Shown here: positions 6,508 through 13,029 of the stretch, in pieces
How the letters are laid out: each line of letters begins with the position of its first letter
How positions within the stretch are numbered: the stretch's first letter is position 1
Assembly (NCBI GenBank): GCA_003542615.1
Contig: DPKG01000005.1
Coordinates: 1 to 29,972 of the forward strand
DNA from: Candidatus Shapirobacteria bacterium
GTDB lineage: Bacteria > Patescibacteriota > Microgenomatia > UBA12405
Direction: 5' to 3'
Length of the DNA: 29,972 bases
The notes under the pieces: generated by a model
Seen by the model: only the letters and a program-made list of their open reading frames with translations
Database searches by the model: none
Told to the model about the DNA's origin: nothing
Translations under genes and position numbers: made by a program

Positions 6508-6935
6508 TCTCTTTTTTGATTTTAAAAAATTTTAGGTGGAATTTGTAAGATGCCAGAGTTTATATCTATTTTTTTATAAGGTTAATTATTCGATTTATAT
6601 ATTTATTATAGGTTTTATTAAATTAAATTAATGTAGATAGATAAAAATTGTAAGTAAACTGAAAAACTTATGCAGAGCTGATTTTTACCGTTTTATTACA
6701 TTACTAATACGATTTTTTGTTTTTGGTTAATTAGGATGAAGTTAGTCAACTGTTTATTTTTTTACATATAAATAAGTTAAGTAGGATATATTTTTTGAGA
6801 AATTTTTTGAATTTATTATTTTTTTATATCAGTATTAAAAATATTTTTTATTTTATCTTCATACCGCCAACCCTTTCTTCTTTTTATAAATACCTAAATT
6901 GAGGAGAGGAGAGGATTGGAATTATAAATTTTTTT
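6508..6935. other. Long A+T-rich intergenic region upstream of the exported repeat protein
   Basis: The longest gene-free stretch in the window. I see no convincing ORF, tRNA or other structured RNA. It is made of T-runs, A/T blocks and several -10-like hexamers (for example TATAAA at 6885-6890 and 6923-6928), but no single promoter stands out. Just before the Shine-Dalgarno site are a pyrimidine tract (ACCCTTTCTTCTTTTT region, around 6870-6885) and a purine tract, GAGGAGAGGAGAGGA (6901-6915), which could pair partly in RNA. It most likely holds the promoter and 5' leader of the gene at 6951. Confidence 0.5.
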
Positions 6936-6946
6936 AAAGGAGGTGA
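6936..6946 (+). promoter_or_regulatory. Strong Shine-Dalgarno site AAAGGAGGTGA
   Basis: An extended match to the 16S rRNA 3' end, with 7 bases from GGAGG to the ATG at 6951. It contrasts with most genes in the window, which lack any ribosome-binding site, and implies high translation of the exported repeat protein. Confidence 0.8.
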
Positions 6947-6950
6947 ACAT

Positions 6951-7565
6951 ATGTTTCACAAAATAGCAGGCCTCGCAACAGCAGGCGCATTAGTAATTGG
7001 AGCAATAGTTCCGGCATTTGCTACTTATGGCGGAGGATATACCAGACCGACTATAGATAGAAATATCAATAGAGCGACTATTGATAACTTTGCAAGTAGT
7101 ACATCAAATACTGGAGATAACCAGATTGTTGTAGGTAATCAAGCTGAGCCACAACCTACTTTAAGGCTTGGGTTTGGTGGTGGTTATTTCGGTTCTGGTG
7201 GTTGCGGTTGTATCGGTGATATTACCATGAATACGGGTGATGCTGCGGCCAGAGCAACAGCCTTGGTCAATGCCAATTTAACCAATCAGAGTGAACCTGA
7301 TGAACAGCCAATGGGAATGAACCTTTTTTGGTTTGGACCCAGAACCAGTGGTAGTACATACAATCTTAATGAAGCCGATATCGTAAATACCGCAATGGCT
7401 TCGGCAAATACTGGTTATAATCTGATCTCGGTACAAACAGGCGGTGGTGGTTTTGGCTTCCAAATGCCCGGAGCAGAAGCTCCTTCCCGTGATATCAGAA
7501 TGACTACCGGAGATGCTGATGCCCAAACTTCAGCGACGGTCAACGTCAATTTGACAGGATTCTAA
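6951..7565 (+). CDS. Secreted NTGD-repeat protein, 204 aa
   Basis: A small exported protein of unknown function. Residues 1-25 form a signal peptide (MFHKIAGLATAGALVIG, cleavage likely after AFA). The mature part holds two copies of a repeat of roughly 75 residues: an A/S-rich strand ending in SNTGDN or ANTGYN, a Gly-rich loop (GFGGGYFGSGGCGC, GGGGFGFQMPG), then MNTGDAAARA...VNANLT or MTTGDADAQT...VNVNLT. Alternating small and polar residues suggest beta-strand stacking, as in a solenoid or fibre subunit (inference). A CGC pair occurs in the first Gly-rich loop only. The same NTGxN/TGDA modules occur in the 901-aa protein next door. A strong Shine-Dalgarno site and a terminator overlapping the stop indicate a highly expressed single-gene unit. 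Confidence 0.8.
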   Translation: MFHKIAGLATAGALVIGAIVPAFATYGGGYTRPTIDRNINRATIDNFASSTSNTGDNQIVVGNQAEPQPTLRLGFGGGYFGSGGCGCIGDITMNTGDAAARATALVNANLTNQSEPDEQPMGMNLFWFGPRTSGSTYNLNEADIVNTAMASANTGYNLISVQTGGGGFGFQMPGAEAPSRDIRMTTGDADAQTSATVNVNLTGF

Positions 7566-7583
7566 GATTTAGAATCTTTTTTT
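7558..7583 (+). terminator. Intrinsic terminator overlapping the stop codon
   Basis: The arms GATTCTAA (7558-7565) and TTAGAATC (7569-7576) pair perfectly over 8 bases around a GAT loop and are followed by seven T (7577-7583). The left arm contains the stop codon of the 204-aa gene. Confidence 0.8.
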
Positions 7584-7589
7584 AAGTAA

Positions 7590-7613
7590 CCGCTCCGGAA
7601 TTTTCCGGAGCGG
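7590..7613. repeat. GC-rich perfect hairpin without a T-tract
   Basis: The arm CCGCTCCGGAA (7590-7600) pairs with TTCCGGAGCGG (7603-7613) around two T. It is the strongest hairpin I noticed in this A+T-rich window. No T-run follows on either strand, so it is not a plain terminator. It sits 14 bases after the terminator T-run and 26 bases before the ATG of the 901-aa gene, so it may be a 5'-leader structure or an insulator. Confidence 0.6.
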
Positions 7614-7639
7614 GGAAGAGAGAAAAATTAAAAAGATAA

Positions 7640-10345
7640 ATGAAATTTAAATTAAAACAAAAACAGTTAAAACTAATGTTTGTTTTGTTGGCTGTTTTTG
7701 TTTTGGTGTCGCCTTTTAGATTTTTTATTTCGGCTCAAGAGGCGGAAGTTACTCCAACTGTAAGTCCGACAACAGTACCAACGGAGACAGTGACTCCAAC
7801 GGAGGCACCAACAGAGGTACCGGTAGAGCCAACGGAAACTCCAACAGTTACACCGGATCCCACCATCACCCCAACCCCTACTTCGGAAGTAGAAGTCGAA
7901 AGTATGGCTTCTCCAATTCCCTTGGTAGAGCCGACACCAACCCCGGAAACTACGGTAAATACTGAAGTTGTTTCTACCAGTGATACCGGTGATAGTGTAG
8001 TTGAAGGAGGAAGCAGCAGCCAAACAGATATTGACACTGGCGATGGTCAATCAGTAGGTGAAGCGACCAATGTTGTAGAAAGCGAAACAGATACCGGAGT
8101 GACAACAACGGCGGATGTTTTGGCCAATACAGGGGTTAATCAGGTGACAGACACCAAAAGTTTGGTAACAACCATCAGCACCGGAGATGCTTTGGCTTAT
8201 TTTAATTTGGTCAATTTTATAAATAATCAAATACACGATTCGACAGTTCAATTTTATTTTATAACTTTGGGCAGTCAGGACACTAATGATACAGATGTTA
8301 ACCTGGCATGGCAAGAATTATTAACAGGAGCGGTTCCGGAATCAACTTCACTTAATACCAATGATTTAAATGTTTTAAAGACCGGTACAGAAACTCAGGT
8401 TGATAATCAAATTTTGGTGGAAGCCAATACCGGGACAAACTCGACGACGAATACCGGAGGAATTGTGGTGATTAGGACGGGAGATGCCAAAGCCTTGGCT
8501 AATGTGATTAATTTGATAAATAATAATTTGGTAAGTTCCAAATATTTTATTGGAACTATAAATATTGAGGATGGTTATCAAGGGGATTTAATTTTGCCAA
8601 GGATTGAGGATTTTAGTCAATACAGTACTATTTTTGGAGGAGCGCAGATAAATAAGGAAAATGTGTCGGTGGATAGTCAGGTAATTGCTGATGCCAACAG
8701 CGGAAGCAACAGTTTGGAAAGTAATTATAGTGCTGAACTTATGTCGGGAGATGCTACCAGTATTAGTAATGCTTATGTGGAAGTTAACGGAAATTATTTT
8801 AATCAAAATAGTTTCTTTTTGCTGGTGAATAATCTGGGAAATTGGGATGGTCAGGTGCTTGGTTGGTCGAGTCCAAATTCTACCGATACATTGATAGGAT
8901 ATGTGAATATCTTGGAAAAATTGCTAAATTTTTCAACAACAGAATCTTACTTGGCCGGGACTGAAACGGGAGGAGAGGTCGATTTGAACAATAATATTTT
9001 GGTGAGTGCCGACAGCGGAAATAATTCCTCAAGTGGAAACAGAAGTTCCCAAATAAGTACCGGTTCCAGTGTAGCATTGGCAAATCTTTTTAATTTTTTA
9101 AATATAAATTATTTTAATAACAACCGATTTTTGGGGATAGTTAACATTTTGGGAAATTGGGGCGGGAAGATAATATTTGCATATCCTGATGTAGCAATCG
9201 GGATTAAGGCGATTGATCAACAAGCCGACGGGTCTTTGACAGTGGAGGTTTTTTATGAAAATTTGGGTATAGATAAGGCAAGAAATGTAACTGTGGATTT
9301 GAATACTCCGGATGGTTTCCGATTGTCGGGTGAAAGTAGCGGTTTTGAGATGAATTCCGGAGGAAATAAGCATTTGTGGAAATTGGGAGATTTGAAACCC
9401 GGAGAAAAAGGGAATTTTAGAGCAATTATTGATACGAGGGGCGGGATAATGGCAAAAGAGAATTCCTGGTGGGATAAATTAGTCGGACAAGTGATGGCGG
9501 CGGAAAATGATTTTTTAATAAATGCCCAGATTAAAACTTCAGATCCGGAAACTGATACCAACAATAATGTAGCCAATTTAAACGTATTTTTACCCGATAA
9601 TGATCAATTAAATTATAACGAAAATAGTGAAGAAGACAGATTGGCAAACCTGTCGGTGTCGGCAGTAAATAATGTAGGGAATTGGGTATACCCTTTGGAT
9701 ATTGTGACTTTCGATGTGAATGTGGCCAATCTTTCGGATGTACCGGTTTTGGATGCTGTGTTGTATCATTTTATTTTTGATGAACAAGGAAATGTTTTGA
9801 CCAGTTCTTCAATAAATATCGGTCTGATAAAACCTGGTGTTAAGGGTAAAGTTGTATTTGGGGTAACTATTCCAAAAGAGACAAAGGCAGGAAATTTTGT
9901 ATCTGTTAGTTACGTGGCGGGTTATTCGAAAGCCGGTAGTCAATTATTTTCAAATGAATTTTATACTGATTTTTTGGTGGTAACTAAGGGGAATCAGCTG
10001 GCAACTATTGACCAGGTTGAGAAAAAGGGTGACGGAGAAGTAATGGGTGTAAGTAATACTTTTAAGGGTAAAAATAACACAAATGATAATTTGTTTTTTC
10101 CTTTTTTAATGTTATTTTTGGGTTCTTCTACGTGGCTTCGAATTAAATTTGGCGGAATATTGGATCAGTTATATGGAGGAAGGGAATTGGCAGTTAAAAT
10201 AAAAGATTATCTTTTGATCGGGACAATGATGTTAATTTTTGGAATTACCAGTCATCAGCTATTGAAAACAAAAAGTTTTAATTATTTGGATACACCGGTG
10301 TTGAGCTGGCAAGAAACTTTGGTGTCAGGAAAGGAAGTAAAATAA
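7640..10345 (+). CDS. Large surface protein with four NTGxN/TGDA modules and membrane anchor, 901 aa
   Basis: An exported protein of unknown function. Residues 1-33 are a signal peptide. Residues 35-105 are a Thr/Pro/Val/Glu-rich linker (TPTVSPTTVPTETVTP and so on). From about 150 to 510 there are four modules of 90-105 residues. Each has NTGxN or a variant (ANTGVN, ANTGTN, ANSGSN, ADSGNN), then TGDA or SGDA, then an Asn-rich strand (NFINN, NLINNN, EVNGN, FLNIN), then an aromatic segment ending in LGNWxG-like sequence. Residues about 515-645 and 655-790 look like two DUF11/CARDB-type Ig-like domains (DVAIGIKAIDQQ; LANLSVSAVNNVGNW). Two hydrophobic helices (about 815-838 and 855-875) anchor the C-terminus. 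It follows the related 204-aa gene, and sod begins 4 bases later. No Shine-Dalgarno site. Confidence 0.8.
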   Translation: MKFKLKQKQLKLMFVLLAVFVLVSPFRFFISAQEAEVTPTVSPTTVPTETVTPTEAPTEVPVEPTETPTVTPDPTITPTPTSEVEVESMASPIPLVEPTPTPETTVNTEVVSTSDTGDSVVEGGSSSQTDIDTGDGQSVGEATNVVESETDTGVTTTADVLANTGVNQVTDTKSLVTTISTGDALAYFNLVNFINNQIHDSTVQFYFITLGSQDTNDTDVNLAWQELLTGAVPESTSLNTNDLNVLKTGTETQVDNQILVEANTGTNSTTNTGGIVVIRTGDAKALANVINLINNNLVSSKYFIGTINIEDGYQGDLILPRIEDFSQYSTIFGGAQINKENVSVDSQVIADANSGSNSLESNYSAELMSGDATSISNAYVEVNGNYFNQNSFFLLVNNLGNWDGQVLGWSSPNSTDTLIGYVNILEKLLNFSTTESYLAGTETGGEVDLNNNILVSADSGNNSSSGNRSSQISTGSSVALANLFNFLNINYFNNNRFLGIVNILGNWGGKIIFAYPDVAIGIKAIDQQADGSLTVEVFYENLGIDKARNVTVDLNTPDGFRLSGESSGFEMNSGGNKHLWKLGDLKPGEKGNFRAIIDTRGGIMAKENSWWDKLVGQVMAAENDFLINAQIKTSDPETDTNNNVANLNVFLPDNDQLNYNENSEEDRLANLSVSAVNNVGNWVYPLDIVTFDVNVANLSDVPVLDAVLYHFIFDEQGNVLTSSSINIGLIKPGVKGKVVFGVTIPKETKAGNFVSVSYVAGYSKAGSQLFSNEFYTDFLVVTKGNQLATIDQVEKKGDGEVMGVSNTFKGKNNTNDNLFFPFLMLFLGSSTWLRIKFGGILDQLYGGRELAVKIKDYLLIGTMMLIFGITSHQLLKTKSFNYLDTPVLSWQETLVSGKEVK
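10338..10343 (+). promoter_or_regulatory. Possible -10 TAAAAT of sod
   Basis: TAAAAT overlaps the last codons of the 901-aa gene and lies 6 bases before the ATG at 10350. The spacing matches the leaderless pattern, but the hexamer is weak and no -35 was seen, so read-through transcription is equally likely. Confidence 0.3.
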
Positions 10346-10349
10346 AATT

Positions 10350-10940
10350 ATGAAAAGATTAATACAGGATCCCCTACCTTATTCTTATGATGCTTTGGAG
10401 CCGGTGATTTCTAAGTCGATAATGCAACTTCATCACGACAAACACGAGGCGGCTTATGTAAATAAAGCCAATGAAGCAATCGAGAAATTAGAAAAATCCA
10501 GAGCCGGAGAATTGGAAATTGATGTTAAAGCGATAATGAGGGATTTTAGTTTTAACTATAACGGAGCGGTATTACATAAATTATTTTGGGCAAATATGCG
10601 TACAGCAAAAGATAATAATCAACCGGATGAGCAACTAAGGGCTTTGATTGAAGAAAATTTTTTAAGTGTTAAGGCTTTTGAAAATGAATTCAGTGCCGCG
10701 GCAGTAGGAGTTGAAGGATCGGGATGGGCGGTTCTTTGGAAGGATATGGATAATAATTTATCTATTGGCCAACTGGAAAAACATAATTTGTTGGCTTTAA
10801 ACGGAAATATTCCAATTTTGGTCCTGGATGTGTGGGAGCACGCTTATTATCTGGACTACCTTAATGATAGGGCTTCGTATGTGACAAAGTGGTGGCAGGT
10901 AGTAAATTGGGAGGATGTCAACAAAAGGGTATGGAAATAA
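10350..10940 (+). CDS. Fe/Mn-family superoxide dismutase
   Basis: Converts superoxide to oxygen and hydrogen peroxide with a mononuclear Fe or Mn centre. Ligands by motif: His28 (QLHHDKHEAAYV), His76 (AVLHKLFW), Asp160 and His164 (LDVWEHAYY). GSGWAVLW and the C-terminal WWQVVNWEDV also match. At the position where FeSODs have Gln and MnSODs have Gly before the second His, this protein has Gly72. At the second-shell position where MnSODs have Gln, it has His145 (EKHNLL), 15 residues before Asp160, as I recall for archaeal (Sulfolobus-type) enzymes. Metal choice therefore cannot be called, and I give no sodA/sodB symbol. There is no signal peptide, so it is cytosolic. It begins 4 bases after the 901-aa gene and overlaps the methyltransferase by 26 bases. 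Confidence 0.93.
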   Translation: MKRLIQDPLPYSYDALEPVISKSIMQLHHDKHEAAYVNKANEAIEKLEKSRAGELEIDVKAIMRDFSFNYNGAVLHKLFWANMRTAKDNNQPDEQLRALIEENFLSVKAFENEFSAAAVGVEGSGWAVLWKDMDNNLSIGQLEKHNLLALNGNIPILVLDVWEHAYYLDYLNDRASYVTKWWQVVNWEDVNKRVWK

Positions 10941-11457
10941 ACTGTTAATAACCAGATGTTTGGATTTATTGGAAATTAACATTGATTCAACAATATTAGA
11001 TTTGGGCTGTGGAAACGGCAAATTTGCCAGAAGAATTCCTGGGGCGATATATTATGAAGGAGTTGATTATGTTTTTGATTTGATTGAAAGGGCAAGGGCT
11101 AAAAATAAGAATCAAAGACATTTTTTTACAGTGGCAGATATTACCAAAAAATTACCTATCAGGAAAAAAGATTTTTCCCGAATTGTAAGTGTATTAATGT
11201 TGCACAAAATTAAAGATATTGAGGGTTTTTTTAAAAATGTTTCTGATCATATGGCTATAGATGGGATTTTTTTGATGGTAATTTATCATCCATTTTTAAA
11301 TTTGAAAGAAAAATTAAAAGACGAAATATATATCGATCACGGTTTGGAGCAAATTTCAAAAGAAGTAAAAAATCAGCATTTAGTGATTGATAGTATCAAT
11401 GAATTTGAGGAAGAAAAGGTAAAATATATGGCTATAAAGTGTAGAAAAATTGGTTAA
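10915..11457 (+). CDS. Class I SAM-dependent methyltransferase
   Basis: Rossmann-fold methyltransferase of the Methyltransf_11 type. Motif I is ILDLGCGNGKFA (about residues 27-38), followed by the acidic end of strand 2 (YEGVDYVFDLIERA), FFTVADITKKLP and the post-motif strand FSRIVSVLMLHKIKD, then an FFKNVSDHMAIDGIFLMVIYHP segment. The substrate cannot be told from the sequence. At 180 residues it is compact. The start at 10915 lies inside the end of sod (26-base overlap in another frame) and has GGGAGG directly before the ATG, at poor spacing. No better in-frame start follows before motif I. It ends tail to tail with the IMPDH-like gene, overlapping by 4 bases. Translational coupling to sod is likely. 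Confidence 0.8.
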   Translation: MSTKGYGNKLLITRCLDLLEINIDSTILDLGCGNGKFARRIPGAIYYEGVDYVFDLIERARAKNKNQRHFFTVADITKKLPIRKKDFSRIVSVLMLHKIKDIEGFFKNVSDHMAIDGIFLMVIYHPFLNLKEKLKDEIYIDHGLEQISKEVKNQHLVIDSINEFEEEKVKYMAIKCRKIG

Positions 11458-12509
11458 GCTTTTAGAATGACATCGTGATGTCCGTTTTCCCGAAATCCGA
11501 CAGAGGTGACCTGACAAAAATTGGCTTTTTTCCAAATTTGGCTGGTATTGAGAGCACCACAATATGAATATCCGGAACGAATACCAGCAAGAAGAGATTC
11601 CAATACCTGATTTACCGAACCGGAATACGGAACCAAACTTTCAACTCCTTCGATGTGTTTTAGGTAAGAAGCCGATTTACCCTTGGCGTTTTTTTGGATT
11701 TGTTTTTGTTTTTCGACAGCACTAGTAGAAGCGTTATAGCGTTTGTATTTGACACCATCTACTTCAACCATTTGAGAAGGTGCTTCGTTGGTACCGGCTA
11801 ACAAGGATCCGACGATAACTGCGGAAGCGCCGGCAGCAAGACATTTGGTAATGTCCCCGGAATTTTTGATACCACCATCTGCCCAAATTATTTTTTTGGT
11901 TTCACGAGCGGCGCGGGAGGCTTCAGTTATGGCGGTAAATTGGGGAACACCGCAACCAGTTTGAACACGGGTAGTACAAATAGAACCCGGACCTACTCCA
12001 ACTCTGACGATATCGGCACCTGAATTAAAAATATCAAGAGCCCCCTGATAAGTACCAACTACTCCGGCAGAAAGAGATAATTTGGGATATTTTATACGAA
12101 TTTTTTTGATAAATTCAAGGTTTTTGGACATATGGCCATGAGCAATGTCAATACTGATGTGATCGACTCCGGCAGCTAAAAGTATTTCAAGTCTTTTCCA
12201 ATCATGATCATTAATACCAATTGCGGCAGCGGTTAAAAATCCGGCAGCTTTTACCTGGGAAACTTTTTTGGCTTGAATTTCGGGGGTATCAAATCTCGGG
12301 AGAATTCCAAAACTACCATTTTTACCCATTGATAATGCCATTTCCGTACTTGTGACACTGTCCATATTTATGGCAATTATGGGGGCGGTCAATTTGTGGC
12401 CGCATAGTTCCCAAGAAAGATCAACAAGACTTCGAGAGTCGATGGAAGATTGATTGGGGATCAACAGAACGTCATCTAAGGAAAGATAGGTGGGAAATTG
12501 TTGGTTCAT
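11454..12509 (-). CDS. IMP dehydrogenase/GMP reductase family protein without CBS domains
   Basis: TIM-barrel purine nucleotide oxidoreductase, 351 residues. The catalytic Cys loop is GPGSICTTR; also present are the nucleotide-binding segments WADGGIKNSGDI and SLLAGTNEAP, an N-terminal LSLDDVLLIP and the C-terminal GLRSGYSYCGA-like sequence (AGIRSGYSYCGA). The pair of CBS domains that full-length IMPDH (about 490 aa) carries after the first 90-100 residues is absent. The mobile flap of IMPDH has a conserved Arg in an EGRVPY-type motif; here it reads EGVESLVPY with no Arg, which leans towards GMP reductase. The C-terminus (QVTSVGFRENGHHDV) resembles IMPDH, so I leave guaB/guaC open. A 9-base inverted repeat sits directly before the ATG. 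Confidence 0.85.
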   Translation of the reverse strand: MNQQFPTYLSLDDVLLIPNQSSIDSRSLVDLSWELCGHKLTAPIIAINMDSVTSTEMALSMGKNGSFGILPRFDTPEIQAKKVSQVKAAGFLTAAAIGINDHDWKRLEILLAAGVDHISIDIAHGHMSKNLEFIKKIRIKYPKLSLSAGVVGTYQGALDIFNSGADIVRVGVGPGSICTTRVQTGCGVPQFTAITEASRAARETKKIIWADGGIKNSGDITKCLAAGASAVIVGSLLAGTNEAPSQMVEVDGVKYKRYNASTSAVEKQKQIQKNAKGKSASYLKHIEGVESLVPYSGSVNQVLESLLAGIRSGYSYCGALNTSQIWKKANFCQVTSVGFRENGHHDVILKA

Positions 12510-12540
12510 ATTAATTACTTTGGGAGGTGGCGTAATTAAT
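12510..12540 (-). promoter_or_regulatory. Inverted repeat ATTAATTAC-13-GTAATTAAT at the IMPDH-like start
   Basis: The arms at 12510-12518 and 12532-12540 are perfect reverse complements over 9 bases, with centres 22 bases apart (about two helix turns). The near arm touches the ATG (12507-12509). On the coding strand a TTGATA (12557-12562) lies 17-18 bases above the TTAATT/TAATTA in the far arm, so the repeat would overlap the -10 and the start site. This fits an operator for a dimeric repressor. An RNA hairpin is the alternative; its loop would contain CACCTCC. Confidence 0.5.
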
Positions 12541-12576
12541 ATTCCCTTTTTTAGGATATCAATTATTGAGGTTTCG

Positions 12577-12999
12577 TCAAGGAGATGGATTTCTTGTCGG
12601 GTTTAATTGAATGTTTTGCCCGCTTACGCTCCCATCGGCATTAGTAACACCAAATACAGCAACCTTTTCCCCTACTTTTAAATCACTGACTGTTCCCTGA
12701 GTGGCTTTGTTTATTGCAGTTTTGTCATTTATTAAAATAATCTTTGAACTTCCATCAGTCATTTTGACAGTTATTGATTTTTCATCTGCACTTATAATTT
12801 CACCTATGATTTGACCGATACCACGAGGTTTATTTTGGATCCCGTCTCCGGTAACATCTCCTCTCATTAGACCTCCACCCGGAATTTGTTGGCGAAAATC
12901 TGAAATTGCTTTAGTTTGTTGATACTTGGTTCCAACAAAAAAGCCTATACCGGTAAAAAGAGCAATTACTAAAATTGTCAGAATTAAATTATTTTTCAT
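12577..12999 (-). CDS. Membrane-anchored DUF5666-like (OB-fold) protein
   Basis: A 140-residue protein with an N-terminal hydrophobic helix (residues 5-24, ILTILVIALFTGIGFFVG), a linker rich in Gly/Gln and then a small beta domain: IIGEIISADEKSITVKMTDGSSKIILINDKTAINK...DLKVGEKVAVFGVTNADGSVSGQNIQL. The pattern G-x-I-x-(S/A)-x-(D/N)-x-x-x-(I/L)-x-V...VG-x-x-V-x-V-x-G matches the DUF5666-type secreted OB-fold domains. The ligand is unknown. It follows the MacB-like permease by 30 bases on the same strand, so it is likely the last gene of the macA-macB operon and may be an extracytoplasmic accessory of that system (inference). Confidence 0.65.
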   Translation of the reverse strand: MKNNLILTILVIALFTGIGFFVGTKYQQTKAISDFRQQIPGGGLMRGDVTGDGIQNKPRGIGQIIGEIISADEKSITVKMTDGSSKIILINDKTAINKATQGTVSDLKVGEKVAVFGVTNADGSVSGQNIQLNPTRNPSP

Positions 13000-13029
13000 A
13001 GTAATTTAAATTTAATAAATAATTAAAAA

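Noticed and set aside
7735..8050. Open frames on the reverse strand opposite the Thr/Pro linker of the 901-aa gene
   Set aside because: Their Val/Gly/Ser and Trp/Arg runs are the mirror of the ACNCCN-rich linker DNA; low-complexity shadows of a clearly coding strand.
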